Below, in pieces: positions 9,301 through 18,143 of a stretch of DNA of 64,000 nucleotides (position 1 is its first letter; each line of letters begins with the position of its first letter). The translations under genes were made by a program, and so were the position numbers. Source of the stretch: SABI01 sp964453215. Lineage in GTDB: Bacteria > Spirochaetota > Spirochaetia > Sphaerochaetales > Sphaerochaetaceae. Below the pieces are notes generated by a model. The model was not told where the DNA came from. It was given only the letters and a program-made list of their open reading frames with translations, and made no database searches. The stretch spans positions 1 to 64,000 of the forward strand of contig CAYVRR010000002.1 of the NCBI GenBank assembly GCA_964453215.1, read 5' to 3'.

Positions 9301-10197
9301 TTATAGAAGTTGTATAGCCCCTATGTATTGTAAATTTGACCACACAATATTATTAAAATCACCCTCTCCTCCAAACAGTGATGCCCAGATGTGTATATAG
9401 AGAGTGTTATCAATTCCATCTATGATTGCTTCAAATGTTTCTTTATCTTGATTCGTTAAACTTTCTTTAAATACTTGTGTAGTTGAGGTGTTCCCTAAGA
9501 ACCTTTGTTTCTTATAATCACCTAGAAAATAATCAGATTCATTTGGTGTAGTAAGCTTTAAAGATGTGAAAGCTTTTGATGTATCAAAGGCTAAGGAAAA
9601 AGTTGCTTCTCTATTTTCTATAGGAAAATTTGATAAAGGGATAGGAAAATCCATGGTAGATGTAGCCTCAAAATCAAAATTCTCATCGTCTTGAGTATCT
9701 GTTGTTCGAATTGAGAAAGTTCCTAAAAGCATCGCATCAATATCTTGTGAAGTGTCATAATTATCAAAACGGCTAATTTGGGTTTTAAGAGATGTATCTG
9801 GCTTTTTATAGAAATACAGGGCCGCCGCATTTGTTGAAGTTGGAGAAAACACTACTCCCCTATACCCATTTTTATATATTGAGTTAAATGTACTTTTTAC
9901 ACTACTTAATTGAATCTCTGAACCTAATACTTGATTTCCTGCCTCTGTATTAGATGTTGAATAGGCATAAAATAGTTTTACACTGGGTGTGGTTTTCTTA
10001 TCGACTAATTCATTAAAAACAGTATCAGTAATTTTTACTCTAATTTCGTATGTATTAGGACTAGATTCTGTTGTAGAGAAAGATACTTCATTATCTGGTA
10101 CGAACAAATACGTTGGAAGTCCACACGAATTAAGTAACAAAAAAGACGCTATAGTGAGTAACAATAAGAATGTTCTCTTTCTATACCGTCTTTTCAT
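9301..10197 (-). CDS. Predicted lipoprotein, unknown function
   Basis: A 298-residue protein not matched to a known family. The N-terminus is basic (MKRRYRKR), then a hydrophobic stretch ends in LLLNSC, a good lipobox, so the mature protein should be lipid-anchored at the Cys. The rest is polar and rich in Ser/Thr with beta-type patterning and no catalytic motif that I can see. The ATG at 10197 is chosen over an upstream in-frame start at 10236 because GGTGGAG lies just before it and the lipoprotein signal begins there. It is downstream of the TPR gene and may share its transcript. Confidence 0.75.
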   Translation of the reverse strand: MKRRYRKRTFLLLLTIASFLLLNSCGLPTYLFVPDNEVSFSTTESSPNTYEIRVKITDTVFNELVDKKTTPSVKLFYAYSTSNTEAGNQVLGSEIQLSSVKSTFNSIYKNGYRGVVFSPTSTNAAALYFYKKPDTSLKTQISRFDNYDTSQDIDAMLLGTFSIRTTDTQDDENFDFEATSTMDFPIPLSNFPIENREATFSLAFDTSKAFTSLKLTTPNESDYFLGDYKKQRFLGNTSTTQVFKESLTNQDKETFEAIIDGIDNTLYIHIWASLFGGEGDFNNIVWSNLQYIGAIQLL

Positions 10198-10245
10198 TTG
10201 TTTACTCCACCTAATTATGATGTAAAGATACACCAAGTAAGTGTG

Positions 10246-10929
10246 TTATAGCAATACAAGCTTAGATGAAGCTAGTTTTCCATATTCACTGTTAGGATAT
10301 TCATCTTTGAGTTGTTGGAATACAGCTTTTGCTAGTTCTATATCATTATTCGTTTCATGTAAGCGAGCTACATTAAATAGAGCTTTTGCAGATTGTGCAG
10401 CATCTCCATTAGATAAGTCATATACTCTTTGGTAGTACTCTAATGCACCTGTTGTATCATTAAGATGTTCACTAGTAACTGCTACATTAAAGAGTGAAAG
10501 AGGTGCTAAATATGTCTCTTTCCCTTTTTCTGAGGCAGAGAGGAATTCACTTTTCGCTGTTTCAAAATCACCCTCTTTAAACGCTATCATTCCTAAAAGG
10601 TAGCTTCCTTTTACACTCGGATAAGATGTGTTTTTCATAGTAGCAAACTTTTGTAAATCAGTTTTAAGTGTGTTAGAGAGTTCAATAGCTTCAGCTGAAG
10701 TCACATCTTCTAAAGCTGCCCATGTAGTGTATTGTTCTGTGATTTCATCAATACGAGCCATATGAGTTTCTGCGTTCTTATTAGAAACACTGATTCCAAT
10801 CCATAACCCCACAAAGATAGCAATTAATGCTATCCCTGTGATAATAAGAATAATCTTATTTTTATGTATAAAACTACTTAGAGTATGTTCGACTCTATAT
10901 TGTAAAGATACTTCTTTATTTTCCGCCAT
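10246..10929 (-). CDS. Membrane-anchored tetratricopeptide repeat protein
   Basis: A 227-residue protein with a short cytoplasmic N-terminus, one transmembrane helix at about residues 28-50 (IILIITGIALIAIFVGLWIG) and a soluble C-terminal part with TPR-like helical pairs (KGSYLLGMIAFKEGDFETA, LFNVARLHETNNDIELA). The layout resembles YfgM/YbgF-like envelope scaffolds, but assignment to a specific family is not secure. It lies 14 bp downstream of cmk-rpsA. Confidence 0.75.
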   Translation of the reverse strand: MAENKEVSLQYRVEHTLSSFIHKNKIILIITGIALIAIFVGLWIGISVSNKNAETHMARIDEITEQYTTWAALEDVTSAEAIELSNTLKTDLQKFATMKNTSYPSVKGSYLLGMIAFKEGDFETAKSEFLSASEKGKETYLAPLSLFNVAVTSEHLNDTTGALEYYQRVYDLSNGDAAQSAKALFNVARLHETNNDIELAKAVFQQLKDEYPNSEYGKLASSKLVLL

Positions 10930-10943
10930 AATGGTTTCCTCCG

Positions 10944-13376
10944 TTATTCAGAATCTTTTTCTTCTCTAGAACGCATGAGGTCCCCAAATGTGAAAGTGTC
11001 GCTATCGTCACTATCGTGGATATATTTAGAAATTTCAGATTGTTGAGCTTTCTTAATCTTTTCTTTAATAGAGAGACTTAATTTTTGAGTTGATGGGTTA
11101 ATTTCAACAATAGCTGCTGAAATAGGATCACCTACTTTGAATTTCTTAAGTACTGCATCATTAAACTCTTCATCTGGTCCAATAAGGTTATATTTACTGA
11201 TTAATCCTTCTATGTCACCAAGAACTCTGACAAATACTCCAAAGTCAGTCACATTTGTAACTTCACCACTAATGATAGATCCTTTTGGATAGTCTTGTCG
11301 TAAGGTCATCCAAGGATTACCTTCTAATTGTTTTACCCCAAGTCTGATATGTCGTGTTTGTGAATCAACTTTTGTGACCACAACGTCGATAATATCACCC
11401 TCTTTGCAGAACTCACTCATATTACGAGTTTTCTTTGTCCATGAAATGTCATCGATATGGAGAAATCCATCAATACCATCTTCAAGGTTTATGAAAGCTC
11501 CTGAGTTAGTAATTTTTACAACAGGTTTTGTTAGTGTCATTCCTTGTGGGTAACGAACACTAATCGTATCCCAAGGGTTTTCTTCAAGCTGTTTGAGTCC
11601 TAATGAGACTCTCTTTTTATCAAGGTCATAGCCAAGAATTTTAGCTTCTACCACATCCCCAATACTTAAGAGTTCTTTAGGATTATTTATTCTCTTTGTC
11701 CAAGATAATTCTGAAATGTGTGCAAGGCCTTCAATACCTGGCTCAATTTCAATAAATACACCAAATGTAGTTAATTTAGTAACTGGTGCTTTAACAACAT
11801 CATTTACCGCATAACGCTCTTCAAATGTATTCCATGGGTCTGCAGACATATGTTTAAGTGAAAGGTTAATCTTTTGAGATTCAGGATCGATGTTAATAAG
11901 TCGTAAGTGAATCACCTGCCCTTTTGATACAAAATCTTTAGGTTTTGTTACATGTCCCCAACTCATATCGTTGATATGAAGGAGTCCATCAAATCCACCT
12001 AAGTCGATAAATGCACCAAAGCTCGTGAAACTTTTTACAGTTCCTTCAACTACATCGCCAATTTTTACCTCTGAGAAGAACTTTTCTTTGTTTTCTTTAA
12101 TTTTCTTTTCAAGATATTCTCTGCGTGAAACAACTGATTTTAGCTTCATTCCTGTATGGAATTTATCGATGATAAAATAATCAGCAATTCCAATCATTGT
12201 TTCTGGGTCCTCTACTCTCACCACATCAGCTTTACTAAGTGGGCAGAACCCTAAGAACTCATTACCAAGGTCGACTTCAAATCCACCCTTAATAACTTTA
12301 ACAAATTTACCCATAACCGGAGTTCGGCTATCGGCTGCAACCTTAAGAACTTCCGTTCGTTCCTTGATGTCAGCGCGCTTTTTAGAAATGACGATTTGAC
12401 CGCCTTTTCCTTCCTTGTTGACTATCATAACCTTGACTTCGTCGCCGACGGCGGGAACAGTGGAAAATTCATCAATGGCTACTCTGCCCTCTGATTTATA
12501 TCCCACATCCACAAACACATACTCGTTATTGACCTGAACTACAGTACCGGTAACAAGCTGACCGTCTTCAATTTCATCAAGAGATTTAAGGTAATGTTCC
12601 TGCAACATTGTTTGCATATCTGCCTTGCGCTGCATTTCGCTTTGTGTTTCCACCACTTCCTTTACGTCTTCCACTTTACTCTCCTGATCCTTATTTATTC
12701 CCCCTAAGCGGGTGAATATAGCATGTAACACTTTTACATAAACTTCTTCTATGGTCAAGTATGAACAGTCGATATATAGAGCATCTGGCATAATCTTCAG
12801 TGCTCCAACAGGTTTATTCCTATCGATTTCATCTCTTTCTTTTATTAATTCTTCTATTTGTTCTAATGTAGCTGTGGTTTCTTGTTGCTTAAATCTCCTT
12901 GCTGCTCTCTCTTTAACAGAGGCATCAAGATAGAATTTATATGGGGTGTCACGAAATACAACACTCGTCATATCTCTCCCTTCAGCTACTAAGGAGGTGC
13001 CACTTTGGCTTATCTTTCTCAGGTGTTCATTGACAACTATTCTTAGTTCAACTATCGCACTATGTGTGGCTACCCACTTATCAACACTGTCGGTATGAAG
13101 GTATTGTTCAACACAATCATCTCCTATATAGAGTTTTTCATCTTTAATGATGAGGGGAAGTTGCTTTGCAATTTCTATTATTGTACTTTTGTTTTCTGGG
13201 TCTACTCCCCTTTGTAATATTGTGTAGGTAATTGCTCTATAAAAATTACCTGAATTTAGAAAATAGTATCCCAAACGGTCACTAACCAACTTTGCAATAG
13301 TGCTTTTCCCTACTCCCGCAGGGCCATCAATTGCAATAACTACACCCTTCATCTCTTTTAATCTATCAATATTCAT
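10944..13376 (-). CDS. Cytidylate kinase fused to ribosomal protein S1
   Basis: An 810-residue bifunctional protein. Residues ~10-222 are a cytidylate kinase: P-loop GPAGVGKSTIAK, NSGNFYRA, AEGRDMTS and lid residues RAARRF; it phosphorylates CMP/dCMP with ATP. After a ~40-residue linker come six S1 RNA-binding domains (first near 262; later ones carry FGAFIDLGG, FGVFIEIE, SGAFINLED and FGVFVRV), the arrangement of 30S protein S1. Fusion of cmk and rpsA is known in some spirochaetes; in most bacteria they are adjacent genes. No break in frame is seen at the junction. DNA coding the linker and first S1 domain looks richer in GC than its surroundings. The gene overlaps the upstream pseudouridine synthase gene by 4 bp. 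Confidence 0.93.
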   Translation of the reverse strand: MNIDRLKEMKGVVIAIDGPAGVGKSTIAKLVSDRLGYYFLNSGNFYRAITYTILQRGVDPENKSTIIEIAKQLPLIIKDEKLYIGDDCVEQYLHTDSVDKWVATHSAIVELRIVVNEHLRKISQSGTSLVAEGRDMTSVVFRDTPYKFYLDASVKERAARRFKQQETTATLEQIEELIKERDEIDRNKPVGALKIMPDALYIDCSYLTIEEVYVKVLHAIFTRLGGINKDQESKVEDVKEVVETQSEMQRKADMQTMLQEHYLKSLDEIEDGQLVTGTVVQVNNEYVFVDVGYKSEGRVAIDEFSTVPAVGDEVKVMIVNKEGKGGQIVISKKRADIKERTEVLKVAADSRTPVMGKFVKVIKGGFEVDLGNEFLGFCPLSKADVVRVEDPETMIGIADYFIIDKFHTGMKLKSVVSRREYLEKKIKENKEKFFSEVKIGDVVEGTVKSFTSFGAFIDLGGFDGLLHINDMSWGHVTKPKDFVSKGQVIHLRLINIDPESQKINLSLKHMSADPWNTFEERYAVNDVVKAPVTKLTTFGVFIEIEPGIEGLAHISELSWTKRINNPKELLSIGDVVEAKILGYDLDKKRVSLGLKQLEENPWDTISVRYPQGMTLTKPVVKITNSGAFINLEDGIDGFLHIDDISWTKKTRNMSEFCKEGDIIDVVVTKVDSQTRHIRLGVKQLEGNPWMTLRQDYPKGSIISGEVTNVTDFGVFVRVLGDIEGLISKYNLIGPDEEFNDAVLKKFKVGDPISAAIVEINPSTQKLSLSIKEKIKKAQQSEISKYIHDSDDSDTFTFGDLMRSREEKDSE

Positions 13377-14101
13377 CTCTTTTTACCCTCTTGTAAAAGG
13401 GTATTCATCTCATGTTTAGAAACTGATCGAAATTGCCCCTCTTTTAAATTCCCTAATGTGATTGAACCAATTCTTAATCTCACAAGTTGTGTAATGTCAT
13501 ATCCTAAGTAGGTAAATATCTTACGTAATTCCCTATTTCTCCCTTCAGTGAGGGTGATGTGAGCCCATTTTTTTGTTTTAATGGTAAAGCTTTTTATCGT
13601 ATAGGGTCTTTGACTATCAATAAAGAGACCTTTTGTTGCTTCTATAAGATCCTCTTTACGAATTGGCTCTGTTGTTTGAATAGCATACTCTTTCTCTATC
13701 TCATTTGAGGGGTGAGTAATTTTTTGTGCAATCTCACCATCATTAGTAAAAAGAATGAGTCCACTTGAGTCTTTATCGAGTCGACCAACATGGAAAAGGA
13801 GATTTTTATCCTCTACTGTAATAAGGTCTCTCGCATAACTGGTCTCATTAGGGTCATAGTTTGTACACACATACCCTCTTGGTTTGTGAAGGGCATAATA
13901 GAGTGTTTTTAGAGATGGTTCAGCAAGGACATCGTCTACCATGACAACATCATCTTCATGTACCTTCACACCCATTTCCTTCACTTTTTGTAAGTTAATA
14001 CTCACTCTGCCATCTACTATTAATCGCTCACAAGAGCGTCTAGAACCAAATCCACTTTTTGCTAAATAGCTTTGTAGGCGTATAGGATACTCAATACTCA
14101 T
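13373..14101 (-). CDS. rRNA pseudouridine synthase, RsuA/RluB family
   Basis: A 242-residue enzyme that isomerises uridine to pseudouridine in rRNA. The N-terminal S4-type RNA-binding domain (RLQSYLAKSGFGSRRSCE) leads into the catalytic domain with the GRLDKDSSGLILFTNDG motif; Asp of GRLD is the family's nucleophile. The C-terminal LTEGRNRELRKIF segment is also typical. I cannot tell RluB, RluE and RluF apart from sequence alone. Position after scpB favours RluB, because scpA-scpB-rluB is a common order. It overlaps scpB by 4 bp. Confidence 0.9.
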   Translation of the reverse strand: MSIEYPIRLQSYLAKSGFGSRRSCERLIVDGRVSINLQKVKEMGVKVHEDDVVMVDDVLAEPSLKTLYYALHKPRGYVCTNYDPNETSYARDLITVEDKNLLFHVGRLDKDSSGLILFTNDGEIAQKITHPSNEIEKEYAIQTTEPIRKEDLIEATKGLFIDSQRPYTIKSFTIKTKKWAHITLTEGRNRELRKIFTYLGYDITQLVRLRIGSITLGNLKEGQFRSVSKHEMNTLLQEGKKR

Positions 14102-14661
14102 ATAAGTAATCCCTCCTCATTTGTTAAAAATCGTTGCTGATCCACTTCTGAAAGTTTTGGTAATGCAGAAATACTTGGCAAGTTAAATTCAATGAGAAAC
14201 TTTTTACTCGTTCCATATAACATGGGTCTTCCTGGAACATCTTTTTTGCCAAGTGATTTAATATAATCTCTTTCAAGAAGAAGTCTCATGATAGAATCTG
14301 ATGAAACACCCCTAATATTCTCTACATCTCGTCGTGTAACTGGTTGAGCATAAGCGATGATGGAGAGTGTTTCAAGTGCTGCTTTAGATAATCTTTTATC
14401 AACCTTTCTTCCATATGCCCCTCGTAAAGTATCATGTAGGGTATCACATGGGACTATTGAGTATAAACCATGGTTTTCTACAATTTTTAGGCCATGGCCA
14501 TGATCACTATATACTTCTTGGATTTCTTCTATTGCGTGAAGTACCATTTGTTCACTAGATGAGGTAAGTTTTATAAGTTTTGCCATAGATAGAGGTTCAT
14601 TTTCTAAGAAAAAGAGTACTTCAATTAATTTAGCAAGGTCTGTTAACATCTCATTACTCAT
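14098..14661 (-). CDS. scpB: Segregation and condensation protein B
   Basis: A protein of about 187 residues, the winged-helix partner in the SMC-ScpA-ScpB condensin. Family features are LIEVLFFLENEPL at the N-terminus, then ALETLSIIAYAQPVTRRDVE and RGVSSDSIMRLLLERDYI, and GRPMLYGTSKKFL near the end. The ATG at 14661 is preferred (GGGGA 6 nt upstream); an earlier in-frame ATG exists at 14673. It overlaps the end of scpA by 8 bp, indicating translational coupling. Confidence 0.92.
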   Translation of the reverse strand: MSNEMLTDLAKLIEVLFFLENEPLSMAKLIKLTSSSEQMVLHAIEEIQEVYSDHGHGLKIVENHGLYSIVPCDTLHDTLRGAYGRKVDKRLSKAALETLSIIAYAQPVTRRDVENIRGVSSDSIMRLLLERDYIKSLGKKDVPGRPMLYGTSKKFLIEFNLPSISALPKLSEVDQQRFLTNEEGLLI

Positions 14662-15556
14662 CTTCATCCCCATTTAAATCGATGACTATATCATCATCAT
14701 CTTCTTCAAATTCCTCTTCTTCTAGGCCATCTATATGATCTAGTACTGTATCAAATACTTCCTCTGTGTAGAGTGACTCTTCAATGTATTCATCTTCTTG
14801 CCCATAGTGGGGAGATTTTCTTATGACAATATCTCCAAATAATGTGTGTTGCTCAATAATTATAATATTATATTTGACTGCTTCTAAAATAGCTAAAAAG
14901 GCACAAATGATATCAATTACAGCATCTTGATTCACCACTATATCGATGAAAGAGATAGTATCACTCTCTTCAAAAAGTTCATGCATGAGGGTAAGTTTTT
15001 GTTTTACGGTTACCTCTTCATAGACATTGAATACTTGATCTTTAGAAATTGTTTGTAAGAGAGAAGAGAATGTTTTAAGTAAATCCCATACACTGATTTC
15101 ATTCCACAGCTCTTCATCTCGAAATGGGAGCATAAACTGATTCTTTTTTCTCATAATAAAAAGTTGATCATTATTATTTTGCTCCCCTAAAAGAGTACTA
15201 TATTTCTTATATTTTTGGTATTCAAGGAGTTGTTCCACTAAGTCTTGTTTATCTTGTTCCCACTCACTATCATCAACAAATTCTCTTGGAAGAAGGGTGT
15301 TACTCTTAATATATAATAGGTGGGCTGCCATGTGATAAAAGTCGGTGAGATCATCAAGGTCTACTTTTTGTGCCATCTCAAGGTAGTGTAAAAATTGGTC
15401 AGTTATCTCTGCTATGGGTATAGCATAAATACTCACTTGAGCTTTTTGTATAAGGTGAAGCAGTAAGTCGAGGGGACCTTCGAATTGTTGTACTGAATAG
15501 GTAAGATGAGATGTACTTGTCGAATATTCTCCATCTCTATCAATTTCATCCGTCAT
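14654..15556 (-). CDS. scpA: Segregation and condensation protein A
   Basis: A 300-residue kleisin that bridges SMC heads. The N-terminal QFEGPLDLLLHLI motif is diagnostic. AHLLYIKSNTLLP follows, and the C-terminal winged-helix part is divergent. An acidic tail (EEEEFEEDDDDIV) is longer than in most ScpA proteins. It is followed by scpB with an overlap. smc itself is not in this window. Confidence 0.92.
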   Translation of the reverse strand: MTDEIDRDGEYSTSTSHLTYSVQQFEGPLDLLLHLIQKAQVSIYAIPIAEITDQFLHYLEMAQKVDLDDLTDFYHMAAHLLYIKSNTLLPREFVDDSEWEQDKQDLVEQLLEYQKYKKYSTLLGEQNNNDQLFIMRKKNQFMLPFRDEELWNEISVWDLLKTFSSLLQTISKDQVFNVYEEVTVKQKLTLMHELFEESDTISFIDIVVNQDAVIDIICAFLAILEAVKYNIIIIEQHTLFGDIVIRKSPHYGQEDEYIEESLYTEEVFDTVLDHIDGLEEEEFEEDDDDIVIDLNGDEDE

Positions 15557-15587
15557 ATATACTCACACTATACTCTAAATACAAGAA

Positions 15588-15612
15588 CAGGGTAAAGAGA
15601 CTCTTTACCCTG
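15588..15612 (-). terminator. Hairpin between recA and scpA
   Basis: A near-perfect 12-bp inverted repeat (CAGGGTAAAGAG / CTCTTTACCCTG) lies in the 83-bp gap. On the minus strand it is followed by TTCTTGTATTT, a loose T-rich tail. It is likely a partial terminator that lowers read-through from recA into scpAB. Confidence 0.5.
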
Positions 15613-15639
15613 CTTCTCTACTCTTATCTATAAAAGGTC

Positions 15640-16728
15640 TTATTTCTTCTCTTCTTTTTTCTCTTTTTCTACTTTCACATCAGACGGGAACATGATTGCC
15701 CTCAGTTGCTTCTCTAAATCTTTAGTAATATCTTCATTACTCTTTAAGAAGGTAATGGCATTATCTCTCCCCTGCCCTATTTTATCAGTTTTGTAGGAGT
15801 ACCAAGATCCACTTTTGTTAACAAGGTCATACTTCAATGATCCATCTAAAATTGAGCCATAATAACTTAATCCCTCTCCAAAGAGCATATCAAGTTCAAC
15901 TCGTTTGAATGGGGGTGCAACTTTATTTTTCACAATCTTAATTCTTACCCTATTGCCAACAATATCATCAGCACTTTTAGAAATAGCTTCAATCTTTCTC
16001 ACCTCTATCCTAATTGATGAGTAAAATTTAAGGGCATTTCCACCAGTAGTTGTTTCTGGGTTTCCAAACATGACCCCTATTTTCATCCTTATTTGGTTGA
16101 TGAAAATAATTGTTGTATTACTTTTGGCAAGAATTCCTGTAAGTTTTCTCAATGCTTGGCTCATGAGCCTTGCTTGAAGTCCCATATGGGAATCCCCCAT
16201 ATCTCCATCTATTTCTGCTTGAGGAGTAAGGGCTGCAACAGAGTCAACAACTATGATATCTACAGCTCCTGATCTTACGAGGCTTTCTGTGATCTCTAAG
16301 GCTTGCTCTCCATTATCTGGTTGACTTATCCACAGCTCATCGGTGTTTACTCCAAGCTTTCTGGCATAGGAAGGGTCAAGGGCATGCTCAGCATCAATAA
16401 ATGCAGCAATCCCTCCTGCTTTTTGACCTTCAGCTATAGCATGAAGTGCAAGAGTTGTTTTTCCAGAAGATTCAGGGCCATAAATTTCAATAATTCTCCC
16501 TTTAGGATATCCTCCAACTCCGAGAGCTTCATCAAGTAAAATAGAACCTGAGGAGATAGTTTGTATCGAGGTATCTATTGGGTTATCAGAGAGTTTCATT
16601 AAAGCACCCTTACCAAATTGTTTATCAATTTGACTTCTAGCACTCTCTAAGGCTACTAACCTATCTTTATTATCTGCTGATTTGAGTGCCCGATTAACAG
16701 GACTTTGGGTTATACTACTTTTAGCCAT
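15640..16728 (-). CDS. recA: Recombinase RecA
   Basis: A 362-residue RecA, which forms filaments on single-stranded DNA, drives strand exchange and activates LexA-type self-cleavage. Intact motifs: Walker A GPESSGKTT, the FIDAEHALDP segment, Walker B IIVVDSVAAL, loop L1 MGLQARLMSQALRKL, and loop L2 with INQIRMKIGVMFGNPETTTGG. The charged C-terminal tail ends in a Lys/Glu run. GAGGAG lies about 10 nt upstream of the ATG. No LexA-type operator was recognised in the 57-bp gap upstream. Confidence 0.97.
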   Translation of the reverse strand: MAKSSITQSPVNRALKSADNKDRLVALESARSQIDKQFGKGALMKLSDNPIDTSIQTISSGSILLDEALGVGGYPKGRIIEIYGPESSGKTTLALHAIAEGQKAGGIAAFIDAEHALDPSYARKLGVNTDELWISQPDNGEQALEITESLVRSGAVDIIVVDSVAALTPQAEIDGDMGDSHMGLQARLMSQALRKLTGILAKSNTTIIFINQIRMKIGVMFGNPETTTGGNALKFYSSIRIEVRKIEAISKSADDIVGNRVRIKIVKNKVAPPFKRVELDMLFGEGLSYYGSILDGSLKYDLVNKSGSWYSYKTDKIGQGRDNAITFLKSNEDITKDLEKQLRAIMFPSDVKVEKEKKEEKK

Positions 16729-16785
16729 ATCTATGTTTGCTCCTCATGTACTCTTATTCTTCACTAGTTGATACGTATTGGTTCT

Positions 16786-17244
16786 CTATTTTACTTCATG
16801 TACATCGCGTGAATCTAATATTATTGTAACAGGTCCATCGTTTGTATATCTTACTTTCATATCTGCACCAAATATACCCTGTTCTACTTGTAAGTTCATC
16901 CCTTTTAGTTGTTTTATAGCACTAAGGTAGATCTGTTTTGCTTTATCTGGGTCAGCTGCATTGTTGAAAGAGGGTCTATTCCCTTTAGTCGTAATTGCAC
17001 AAAGAGTAAATTGGCTAATTATGAGAATGCTAGATGAAACCTTATCTACACTAAGATTCATTTTATCATTCTCATCTTTAAATATTCTCAAAGAAGCAAT
17101 TTTTCTCACAATATAAGAAAGATCTTTCTCTGTATCTGTACTAAAGACTCCTAGGTAGACAAGTAAACCTTCATCAATACTTCCAGTAATCGTTTCATCA
17201 ACGCGTACTGAAGCATCTTTTACCCTTTGTACAACTGCTATCAT
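16786..17244 (-). CDS. dtd: D-aminoacyl-tRNA deacylase
   Basis: A 152-residue DTD, which hydrolyses D-amino acids mis-attached to tRNA. It has the two family motifs: SQFTLCA, with a Cys where Tyr is common, followed by KGNRPSF; and NDGPVTIILDS near the C-terminus, carrying the cross-subunit GP motif. Length is normal. It overlaps rpe by 4 bp. Confidence 0.95.
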   Translation of the reverse strand: MIAVVQRVKDASVRVDETITGSIDEGLLVYLGVFSTDTEKDLSYIVRKIASLRIFKDENDKMNLSVDKVSSSILIISQFTLCAITTKGNRPSFNNAADPDKAKQIYLSAIKQLKGMNLQVEQGIFGADMKVRYTNDGPVTIILDSRDVHEVK

Positions 17245-17912
17245 GCTCTTCTATAACTATGTATGGTATCAACTAATTCTTTTTTATTTTCTGCTTTAAA
17301 GAATGTTGTCCCCATCACAAGAATATCTGCCCCTGCATCAAAAATCTTCTGTGCATTTTGCATGTTTATTCCACCATCAATACTAATTTGAAAATTAAGA
17401 TTGTGTTTTTCTCTATAGGCTGCAAGTTCTCTAATTTTATCATATGAAAAGTTAATGAAAGACTGACCGCCTGCACCCGGAGTTACACTCATAAGGAGTA
17501 CCAACTCAATTTCTTCAAGCATAAGAAAGAGAGAGCTTACAGGGGTTGAAGGAACTATGGAAATCCCTGCCTGCACACCATGTTGATGAATCATGCTAAT
17601 AGCTCTGTGTAGAAGTGTCGTTGCTTCACTATGAATAGTAATCATATCACTGCCAGCATCTACAAAAGCAGGAATGAGATGTTCAGGACTTTTTACCATT
17701 AAGTGCGTATCAAATGGCAAAGTGCTATGGTGTCTCATATCTTTAATAAACTTTGGACCAAATGTAATATTTGGCACAAACTGACCATCCATCACATCGA
17801 GGTGAACGTAATCAGCACCTGATGAGTTAATCTGCTCCACACCCTTGGCAACGTTGGTAAAATCACAACTAAGGATTGATGGAGATACTTTACATACTGT
17901 TTCATTTTTCAT
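17241..17912 (-). CDS. rpe: Ribulose-phosphate 3-epimerase
   Basis: A 223-residue TIM-barrel enzyme of the pentose phosphate pathway that interconverts ribulose 5-phosphate and xylulose 5-phosphate. Signatures are SPSILSCDF, HLDVMDGQFVPNITFGP (metal ligands His and Asp), FDTHLMV, MSVTPGAGGQSF and SIDGGIN. It is the first gene of the rpe-dtd-recA-scpA direction and diverges from greA. Confidence 0.95.
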   Translation of the reverse strand: MKNETVCKVSPSILSCDFTNVAKGVEQINSSGADYVHLDVMDGQFVPNITFGPKFIKDMRHHSTLPFDTHLMVKSPEHLIPAFVDAGSDMITIHSEATTLLHRAISMIHQHGVQAGISIVPSTPVSSLFLMLEEIELVLLMSVTPGAGGQSFINFSYDKIRELAAYREKHNLNFQISIDGGINMQNAQKIFDAGADILVMGTTFFKAENKKELVDTIHSYRRA

Positions 17913-17990
17913 ATCTTAAGTTGTATCAGAAACAATTGCTTTTGTTAAGTCTATAAACAGAAGTAGATATCTATCTTAATCGTGCAGATG

Positions 17991-18019
17991 TTGCAACCAA
18001 TGCCTATTTACTATATAAT
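17991..18019 (+). promoter_or_regulatory. Predicted sigma-70 promoter of greA
   Basis: TTGCAA at 17991-17996, a 17-nt spacer, and a perfect TATAAT at 18014-18019. This places the transcript start near 18026 and leaves a leader of about 118 nt before the ATG at 18144. Confidence 0.6.
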
Positions 18020-18055
18020 AAGGTGATAATCTAGAAATTTCTCACCGACAACACC

Positions 18056-18095
18056 TGAGCTGTATTACATCCTGTGTTCCGGGATGAATAGCTCA
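18056..18095 (+). promoter_or_regulatory. Structured leader hairpin before greA
   Basis: Nested complementary arms TGAGCT (18056-18061) with AGCTCA (18090-18095), and CATCC (18068-18072) with GGATG (18082-18086), form an elongated hairpin. A smaller GGTGA/TCACC dyad precedes it. No T run follows, so this is not a terminator. It may control mRNA stability or translation. Confidence 0.4.
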
Positions 18096-18143
18096 TTTAT
18101 GTATCTGCATAGCATGTATAATAAAAGATTAAGGGAGTGCCTT

